NCBI GenBank assembly: GCA_964618065.1
Contig: CAZTZK010000046.1
Location: 1-12,719 of the forward strand
Direction of reading: 5' to 3'
DNA from: M55B174 sp964618065
GTDB lineage: Bacteria; Patescibacteriota; Minisyncoccia; CAIUEV01; JAHKAQ01
DNA: 12,719 bases
Part shown: piece after piece, positions 6,960 to 12,719 of the stretch
Layout: each line of letters opens with the position of its first letter
Position numbering within the stretch: the first letter of the stretch is position 1
The notes under the pieces: model-generated
Database searches by the model: none
What the model was told of the DNA's origin: nothing
The model's input: only the letters and a program-made list of their open reading frames with translations
Made by a program: the position numbers and the translations under genes

Positions 6960-7952
6960 TTATTTTTCTTTTTGATTTTTCTCTGCTTTCTCTTTCTCTT
7001 TTTGTTGTTTTTTCAAAACTTCACAATCGTCAAAAAGTTTATAATAAACTTTATTGTTGATTCTAAGGTCTATATATTCAAGACAAATTCTGTTTTCAGG
7101 CTTTATTTCTTTTTCTAAAATAATTCTCAAGGCTTCTGCGTTAGTGGCAAGAGGAATCTCAGTATTAAAAAGGATTAACCATTTTTCAGCAGTTTTTCCT
7201 TTTATTTCAGAAGCTGAAGGCAAAGGAGTATAAAGTTCTGTTATTTCAACTTTACTGTTCTTATTTATAAAATTTCTAACATTCTTAATAAAATTAAGAT
7301 GCTCTTTGTTGTTTAGACCTTTGCCTATTTCTATCTTACTATTAGATTCATCATAGACTATTTCCAGATTGGAACCGAATTGGGAAAGATCCCCAAAAGA
7401 GATTTTTTCCAAAGCTACACCATTTTCATCCAAAGAAATACAATCTTCTTGTCCACAAATTAAGACTGTACTATTTTTTTTCTTAAGACCTATTTCTAAT
7501 TTACCAAAAAGATTCTTTTTAACCTCTACAGATTCAAAAATTTTAAAATCTTCCAGAATAGTATTAGTGATTTTACTTTTTTTTAAGAAAAAATAATGAT
7601 TTCCAGGAAAAAATCCTAAATGTTTTTTATCCATAAGAGAGTAAACCTTTTCTCTTATAGCTTCTTCTTCATCTCTAAGGTCGCCCTTTAAAACAATTTC
7701 GTCTGCTCTCAACAAAGGAGAGAAAAAGATTAAATAACCTAGCCCCAATCCAATCAAAATAATAGAAAAACGATAGACTAAAAGGGCTAGTTTAAGTTTA
7801 CGCCTGGAGACTCTTAAACTTTTAGTACACAAATCTATTTTGGGTTTTCTTTTAAAACGTATTTTTCTACGATTGAGAGGCCTTCTTTGAGAAGAAGTAA
7901 ACCTTCTTTTTTTTCTCAAAAAAAATATTCTAGATCTAAGAAATTTAAACAT
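6960..7952 (-). CDS. ftsQ: FtsQ/DivIB-like cell-division protein with POTRA domain
   Basis: FtsQ/DivIB is a bitopic divisome protein that links early and late division proteins through its extracytoplasmic domains. Here a very basic cytoplasmic N-terminus (1-54: 24 Lys/Arg, one acidic residue) precedes one membrane helix (about 58-80). A POTRA domain follows (about 83-155: ADEIVLKG, the FFPGNHYFF segment, then FKIFESVEVKKNLFGKLEI), and then the FtsQ beta domain, ending in the typical LEYIDLRINNKVYYKL (291-306). The last 17 residues are a Lys/Glu/Gln-rich tail. Extracytoplasmic cysteines are at 166, 171, 290 and 310. The length of 330 is normal for the family. The next methionine is at 107, inside the POTRA domain, so the start is secure. 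The ATG lies four bases after the serS stop, so the two are surely cotranscribed. Finding ftsQ next to serS instead of murC/ftsA/ftsZ shows it is outside a classical division cluster. Confidence 0.8.
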   Translation of the reverse strand: MFKFLRSRIFFLRKKRRFTSSQRRPLNRRKIRFKRKPKIDLCTKSLRVSRRKLKLALLVYRFSIILIGLGLGYLIFFSPLLRADEIVLKGDLRDEEEAIREKVYSLMDKKHLGFFPGNHYFFLKKSKITNTILEDFKIFESVEVKKNLFGKLEIGLKKKNSTVLICGQEDCISLDENGVALEKISFGDLSQFGSNLEIVYDESNSKIEIGKGLNNKEHLNFIKNVRNFINKNSKVEITELYTPLPSASEIKGKTAEKWLILFNTEIPLATNAEALRIILEKEIKPENRICLEYIDLRINNKVYYKLFDDCEVLKKQQKEKEKAEKNQKEK

Positions 7953-7956
7953 GCAA

Positions 7957-9270
7957 TTATTCTTTTTTAGCTATTTTTTCTTTACCAACAAAATCTTGCA
8001 GAACCTCAGGAATTTTAATGCTTCCATCTTTTTGCTGATAGTTTTCCATAATAGAAATGAGAACTCTTGGACTAGCTAAAGCGGTATTATTTAATAAATA
8101 AACATATTTTTTTTCTCCCTTATTGTTTTTATATTTGATTTGCAACCTTCTAGATTGCCAATCAAGAAGGTTGGAAGCCGAACCTGTTTCTCCATAACCG
8201 TCACGACTGGGCATCCAAGCTTCTAAATCATACATTTTATATTTTCCCACTCCCATATCTCCAGTACAGATTTGTAATTGACGGTAAGGAAGTTTTAAGT
8301 CTTCGTGAAGCTCTTTAGAAATACCAACCATTTCCTGATGCATTTTTTCTGCTTCTTTTATTTCAGCTTTGGAGAAACAAACTTGTTCCACTTTCATAAA
8401 TTCATGAACCCGATAGATTCCTTTAGTATCTTTTCCATAACTTCCTATTTCAGAACGGTAACATTGAGAAAGCCCACAAATTTTAAGAGGAAGTTTTTCT
8501 TCCGGAAGTGTTTCTCCTGCATAATAAGCTAATAATGAGGGCTCTGCGGTTCCCACTAAGAATTTATCTTCTTTTCCAATCTTTCCATCGGCCAATTTAT
8601 CTCTATTATATATTTTATAGACTTCGTCAATTTCAGAATTATAATTTCGTCCTCCAAAAAAACCACTACCAAAAAGAGCAAAGCTGCGAACTAAAGTGGG
8701 GGGAATCATAGGAGTGAATCCTTTAGCTATAAGTTTTTTTAGAGCATAAAACATCACGCCTAAATGGAGAAGCACCCCTTCGTTTTTTAAATAATATCCT
8801 CTGTACCCAGAAATTTTTACTCCCCTTTTGCAATCAATCAAATCTAGATCTTCTCCCAGCTCTAAGTAGCTTTTAGCTTTAAAATCAAATTGAGGAATTT
8901 TCCCCCAGCTAAAAATTTCAACATTATTCTTCTCGTCTTTACCAATTGGAGTATCCTCCGAAGGAATTTGAGGAACTTTTGTCATTAAATCGAAAAACTT
9001 TTTCTCCAAAACTTTATACATTTCTTCTTTTTCTTTGGCAATTGCTTTAAGCTTTTTCCCCTCATTTATGCTAGAGGAAGTTGGTTTTTTACCTTGAGAA
9101 AGTTTTGCTAGTTTATTTCTTTCCCTTTGAATTTCTTCAATTTCATTTTGAAGCTTTTTCTTTTCTTGATCTATCTGTAATAATTTTTCAATATCAATTT
9201 CCACATTCTTATTTTTAGCAGCTTCTTTTACTCTACGAGCGTTTTTGCGAATGTAATTTATATCTAACAT
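7957..9270 (-). CDS. serS: seryl-tRNA synthetase
   Basis: This cytoplasmic class II synthetase charges tRNA-Ser. Residues 1-100 form the N-terminal tRNA-binding coiled coil, which grips the long variable arm. The catalytic core follows: motif 1 around GFTPMIPPTLVR (184-195), the TAEPSLLAYY serine-site region (241-250), motif 2 with YRSE (271-274) through YRVHEFMKVE (286-295), then YGETGSASNLLDWQSRR (359-375), and motif 3 with NNTALASPR (394-402) through ENYQ (409-412). The length of 437 is normal for bacterial SerRS. The N-terminal MLDINYIRKN is typical, so the ATG is well supported even though no Shine-Dalgarno sequence precedes it. It lies 23 bases after clpB and four bases before the ftsQ-like gene, which points to one transcript for all three. 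Confidence 0.96.
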   Translation of the reverse strand: MLDINYIRKNARRVKEAAKNKNVEIDIEKLLQIDQEKKKLQNEIEEIQRERNKLAKLSQGKKPTSSSINEGKKLKAIAKEKEEMYKVLEKKFFDLMTKVPQIPSEDTPIGKDEKNNVEIFSWGKIPQFDFKAKSYLELGEDLDLIDCKRGVKISGYRGYYLKNEGVLLHLGVMFYALKKLIAKGFTPMIPPTLVRSFALFGSGFFGGRNYNSEIDEVYKIYNRDKLADGKIGKEDKFLVGTAEPSLLAYYAGETLPEEKLPLKICGLSQCYRSEIGSYGKDTKGIYRVHEFMKVEQVCFSKAEIKEAEKMHQEMVGISKELHEDLKLPYRQLQICTGDMGVGKYKMYDLEAWMPSRDGYGETGSASNLLDWQSRRLQIKYKNNKGEKKYVYLLNNTALASPRVLISIMENYQQKDGSIKIPEVLQDFVGKEKIAKKE

Positions 9271-9293
9271 AAGTTTTAATTCTATTTAAAAAA

Positions 9294-11903
9294 TTAACTA
9301 AAGACTATTTTACCTTGTTTCTCAGCTACTTTAATTTGTTGCCCTGTTTTTACTTTTCCCTTAATAATAGCTAGCGCCAAAGGATTCAACAGTTCATTTT
9401 GGATAGTTCTTTTCAAAGGACGAGCTCCAAAAACAGGATCATATCCTTTTTTAGCTAAATATTTCTGGGCTTTTTGAGTTAGCTTAATCCCAATCTTTTT
9501 TTCTCTTAAAGTTGCTTGAACTTGATTGATTTGTAAGTCTACAATAGCCTCAATATCTTTTTCCCGCAATGAGTGAAAGACAATTATTTCATCTAAGCGA
9601 TTGATAAATTCCGGTCTAAAATTTTCTCTCAGAATTTCCATTATTTTATCTTGCATTTCTTTTTGAGAAAGAATATTTTTGCTTTTTCCTTCTCCAAATC
9701 CAAGACTACCGGCAGAAATGATTTCACTTCCAAGATTCGAGGTAAGAATTATTAAGGAATTTTTAAAACTAACAATTCTTCCTTTGGCATCGGTTAATCT
9801 CCCGTCATCCATTATTTGGAGCAAAATATTAAATACATCGGGATGAGCTTTTTCAATCTCATCAAAAAGAATAACAGCATAAGGCTTCCGTCTAACGATT
9901 TCAGTTAACTGCCCTCCTTCTTCATAACCTACATAACCTGGAGGAGAGCCTATCATTTTTGCCACAGAGTGTTTTTCCATGTATTCACTCATATCTAATC
10001 TTACTAAAGCGTTTTCTTCATTAAAAATAAATTCTGTAAGAGCTTTAGCTAGCTCCGTTTTACCTACTCCGGTTGGTCCCAAAAAAAGAAATGAACCTAA
10101 GGGTTGATTTTTTGGAGAAATGCCAGCTCTCGCTCTTCTTAAAGCATTGGAAACAGCTTTTACTGCTTCTTTTTGGCCAACAACTCTTTTGCTTAATTCT
10201 TTTTCCGCTCTTGCTAGTTTTGAAGCTTCTTCTTCTAACATTCTAGCAACTGGAATTCCTGTCCATTGAGATACTACTCGCGCGATGTCTTCTTCAGTAA
10301 CTTCTTCTTTTAATATTCCTGCCTTACCTTGCATTTTATCAAGTTTAGTTTGGCTGTTTTTAATTTCTTTTTCTAACTGGGGGATTTTACCGTAGCGAAT
10401 TTCTGCTGTTTTCCCTAAATTACCATCTCTTTCGGCTGAATCAGCTTGTGTTCTCAATTGCTCTATTTCCCTCTTCTTAGATTTTAAAGTATTTATTACT
10501 TCTTTCTCCGCTTTCCATTGGGCTTCAATAGAATTCTTTTTTTCGTTAAGATTAGAGATTTCTTTTTCAATCTTGTGAAGTCTGGCTTTAGATTGAGGAT
10601 CTTTTTCTTTTTTTAATGCTCTTTTTTCAATTTCATCTCTCATAATTTTACGTTTCAGATTATCCAGTTCGGTAGGCATAGAATCAATTTCCATTTTTAG
10701 AGTAGAAGCGGCTTCATCAATTAAATCAACGGCTTTATCAGGAAGAAAACGGTCATTGATATAACGACTTGAGAGGTTAGCTGCAGTTACAACAGCTGGA
10801 TCAGTAATTCTAACTCCATGAAAAGCTTCATATTTACTCTTTATCCCTCTTAAAATAGCAATTGTATCCTCTACACTTGGCTCTTTTACCATTACTGGCT
10901 GAAAACGCCTTTCTAGAGCAGTGTCTTTCTCAATATGTTTTTGATACTCTTTTAAAGTAGTTGCTCCAACAGTTCTTAATTTTCCTCTTGCTAAAGCGGG
11001 TTTTAAAAGATTGGCTGCATCCATTGCTCCATCAGTAGATCCTGCTCCCACAACAGTATGAAGCTCGTCAATAAAAAGAATTACTTTGCCTTCCAAAGAT
11101 TCAACTTCTTTGATTACTGCTTTTAAGCGATCTTCAAATTCACCTCTAAATTTTGAACCAGCTAATAAAGATCCTAAATCCAAAGTAATTATTTCTTTAT
11201 CTTTTAAATTCTCAGGAATATCTCCTTTCACAATTCGCTGAGCTAATCCTTCAATAATAGCTGTTTTGCCAGTCCCTGCTTCTCCAATCAAAACAGGATT
11301 ATTTTTAGTTCTTCTGGTAAGCACTTGAATAACTCTTCTAATTTCCGTATCTCTTCCAATTACTGGATCCAATTGATCCTCTTTAGCCAATTTAGTTAAA
11401 TTCTGTCCATATTTTTCTAAAACTTGATACTTTGATTCAGGATTAAAAGAATTAGCATGTCCAGATCCCCTAACCTCTTTTAAAATTTTAAGAATAGCAT
11501 TATATTCTAGACCGAATTCTAAAAATATCTGAGATACCTCTGAAGACATTTCAGAAATTGCCAGGAGAAGATGTTCCGTGCTGACATATTCATCTTTTAA
11601 TTTCTCCATCTCTTTTTGAGCCATATCTAACAATTTACCTAATTCTTGGCTAATAAAAAGTTGCTCTGGAGAAATTTCAGCTAAACGAGGAGCCTTGTCT
11701 AAAACTTTTTCTAATTTTTCTTTTAACTTTAATTCATCAACTCCAATTTTTTTTAAAATAACCGGAACAATGCTTTGAGATTGATCAATTAATTTTAAAG
11801 CTAAATGAACAACATCTATTTGTTGCTGTTTATTTTGTAGAGCAAGTTTTTGAGCTTCCTCTAAAACTTCTTGAGATTTTTGAGTAAATTTATCAGTATC
11901 CAT
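9294..11903 (-). CDS. clpB: ATP-dependent disaggregase ClpB
   Basis: ClpB is a hexameric AAA+ machine that pulls proteins out of aggregates, together with DnaK. The 869 residues have the full layout: a Clp N-terminal domain with two repeats (1-145), the first ATPase domain (Walker A GEAGTGKT 207-214, Walker B VILFIDE 274-280, arginine pair 332-333), a long coiled-coil middle domain (about 405-535), the second ATPase domain (Walker A GPTGVGKT 609-616, Walker B VILFDE 677-682, pore loop GYVGY 656-660) and sensor-2 GARPLKR (826-832). The full middle domain separates it from ClpA and ClpC, and no ClpP-binding loop is evident. The first pore loop reads KFRG (251-254), where KYRG is common; this change keeps an aromatic residue. 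No CIRCE repeat or clear promoter lies in the 38-base gap upstream, so it may be read from the glycosyltransferase gene before it. Confidence 0.96.
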   Translation of the reverse strand: MDTDKFTQKSQEVLEEAQKLALQNKQQQIDVVHLALKLIDQSQSIVPVILKKIGVDELKLKEKLEKVLDKAPRLAEISPEQLFISQELGKLLDMAQKEMEKLKDEYVSTEHLLLAISEMSSEVSQIFLEFGLEYNAILKILKEVRGSGHANSFNPESKYQVLEKYGQNLTKLAKEDQLDPVIGRDTEIRRVIQVLTRRTKNNPVLIGEAGTGKTAIIEGLAQRIVKGDIPENLKDKEIITLDLGSLLAGSKFRGEFEDRLKAVIKEVESLEGKVILFIDELHTVVGAGSTDGAMDAANLLKPALARGKLRTVGATTLKEYQKHIEKDTALERRFQPVMVKEPSVEDTIAILRGIKSKYEAFHGVRITDPAVVTAANLSSRYINDRFLPDKAVDLIDEAASTLKMEIDSMPTELDNLKRKIMRDEIEKRALKKEKDPQSKARLHKIEKEISNLNEKKNSIEAQWKAEKEVINTLKSKKREIEQLRTQADSAERDGNLGKTAEIRYGKIPQLEKEIKNSQTKLDKMQGKAGILKEEVTEEDIARVVSQWTGIPVARMLEEEASKLARAEKELSKRVVGQKEAVKAVSNALRRARAGISPKNQPLGSFLFLGPTGVGKTELAKALTEFIFNEENALVRLDMSEYMEKHSVAKMIGSPPGYVGYEEGGQLTEIVRRKPYAVILFDEIEKAHPDVFNILLQIMDDGRLTDAKGRIVSFKNSLIILTSNLGSEIISAGSLGFGEGKSKNILSQKEMQDKIMEILRENFRPEFINRLDEIIVFHSLREKDIEAIVDLQINQVQATLREKKIGIKLTQKAQKYLAKKGYDPVFGARPLKRTIQNELLNPLALAIIKGKVKTGQQIKVAEKQGKIVFS

Positions 11904-11941
11904 ATTAATATTTTAAAAACCAAAAATAAATTAATAAAATA

Positions 11942-12719
11942 TTACCAGGCTTTTATTTTTTTCTTGATTACTTCCTTGATAAAATTAAAAGTAGCATTTT
12001 TAATTCTGGGGAATCTTTGTGGCTCAAGATAAAATCTAAAAAGCCATTCCATTCCTCTTTTTCTCATCCATTTAGGAGCTCTCCTCTTCTTTTTAGCTAA
12101 AAAATCAAGGGCTCCCCCCACTCCCACTGCCAATTTTACACTTGGCATTTTATCCATATTAGAAAAAATCCACTCTTCTTGTTTAGGAGCACCAAAACCA
12201 ACAATTAAGATGTCTGGTTTTAAACTATTGATAGCTTTTCTAAATTTTTCCCCTGCATCTTCCTGATTTAAACTTCCTCCACGACTTCCTACAATTAGAG
12301 CGCCCGGATGTTTTTTTTCTAATTCATTTTTAGCAGAAGCGGCTATTCCTTTTTTTCCTCCTAAAATATAAGCCGAATATTCTCCTTCGCCAGTCAAACG
12401 AATTAATTCTCCTAATAAAAAAACTCCGGTAATTCTTTGAACTATTTCTGTTTTTAAAAAAGGAGGATAAAAAATAATAGCTAATAAACTGTAAAAAGCT
12501 TGCCAGAGGACAATAAACTTATAATATCTTACTCTATTCACCCTGCTTAGTTGAGCTTCATTAACTTTAATACTTAAATATTTAGCTGCCCATAAAATCC
12601 CAATTCCATCAGCCAGGTTTAAATCTGTATATTTTAAAATATTACGAAAACGTTTATTTTTTTGAGCTTCTATAATAAATTCTGCATTAACGGTAGCCAA
12701 AAAATGCTGATCGCCATCT
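11942..12719 (-). CDS. WecG/TagA/CpsF-family glycosyltransferase (5' end beyond the window)
   Basis: This family (GT26) transfers a sugar such as N-acetylmannosaminuronate or N-acetylmannosamine onto a polyprenyl-diphosphate-linked sugar during surface-polymer synthesis. The frame stays open to the right edge. Upstream of the TTG at 12698-12700 it reads DGDQHF and joins LATVNAEF, a conserved N-terminal block, so the TTG is an internal leucine and the true start lies outside. Counting from that leucine, I see TVNAEF (3-8), LADGIG (29-34), VQRITG (87-92), LLGE/ILGG strands, FGAPKQEEW (169-177), GVGGALDF (193-200), and the C-terminal RRAPKWMRKRGMEWLFRFYLEP-type ending (206-227) that contacts the membrane in TagA. 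Between residues 43 and 86 lies an insertion with a hydrophobic stretch, FIVLWQAFYSLLAIIFYPPF. The sugar donor and acceptor are unknown. The gene heads the minus-strand series leading to clpB. Confidence 0.88.
   Translation of the reverse strand, partial: DGDQHFLATVNAEFIIEAQKNKRFRNILKYTDLNLADGIGILWAAKYLSIKVNEAQLSRVNRVRYYKFIVLWQAFYSLLAIIFYPPFLKTEIVQRITGVFLLGELIRLTGEGEYSAYILGGKKGIAASAKNELEKKHPGALIVGSRGGSLNQEDAGEKFRKAINSLKPDILIVGFGAPKQEEWIFSNMDKMPSVKLAVGVGGALDFLAKKKRRAPKWMRKRGMEWLFRFYLEPQRFPRIKNATFNFIKEVIKKKIKAW

Noticed and set aside
7369..7596. 75-residue plus-strand open frame inside the ftsQ-like gene
   Set aside because: It is antisense to a well-supported coding region, and its composition is that of reversed Lys-rich codons (Phe/Leu-rich).
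8305..8711. two plus-strand open frames (8305-8532 and 8508-8711) inside serS
   Set aside because: Both are antisense to conserved SerRS motifs and Phe/Leu-rich as expected for shadows.
9279..9284. minus-strand -10-like TAGAAT just before serS
   Set aside because: The -35 position is a poor match, and a start there would leave an almost leaderless mRNA; the 23-base gap fits cotranscription with clpB better.

Overview
This window is strongly A+T-rich and gene-dense, with intergenic gaps mostly of 4 to 85 bases. It uses standard stop codons: seven TAA, one TGA, and no in-frame TGA that would need recoding. It looks like bacterial chromosome, and my best guess is a Candidatus Patescibacteria (CPR, Parcubacteria-like) genome. 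The reasons are an archaeal-type valyl-tRNA synthetase in an otherwise bacterial gene set, a VanW-family cell-surface protein, very short spacers, start sites almost without Shine-Dalgarno sequences, and GC-rich hairpin repeats of a kind common between genes in such genomes. The lineage is an inference, because no marker gene fixes it.

Layout. Bases 1-258 hold no gene. They contain a possible weak terminator and a composite repeat (97-240) built from five small hairpins, with a good promoter inside it. The plus-strand block follows: valS (259-2637), a small heat-shock protein (2722-3273), a VanW-family membrane-anchored protein (3280-5133) and a lipid-carrier-dependent glycosyltransferase (5170-6942). 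The hsp20 gene has its own likely promoter overlapping a perfect 10-bp hairpin at the valS stop codon. The VanW gene follows hsp20 after six bases. The strand then switches at a convergent junction of 17 bases. The minus-strand block reads, in transcription order, a WecG/TagA/CpsF glycosyltransferase (its start lies beyond the right edge), clpB, serS and an FtsQ/DivIB-like cell-division protein.

How the genes fit together. Three themes are mixed: translation (ValRS, SerRS), protein quality control (Hsp20 holds unfolding proteins, ClpB disaggregates them), and cell envelope or division (VanW-like protein, GT39-type and WecG-type glycosyltransferases, FtsQ). No CIRCE element was found near either chaperone gene.

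I found no new multi-gene system. The window is mostly housekeeping. The items most worth a second look are the inverted double-hairpin element upstream of valS, whose two ends show compensatory base-pair changes and which carries the likely valS promoter; a hydrophobic insertion in the WecG-family enzyme; the variant KISKR motif in ValRS; and paired extracytoplasmic cysteines and charged tails in the FtsQ-like and VanW-like proteins.
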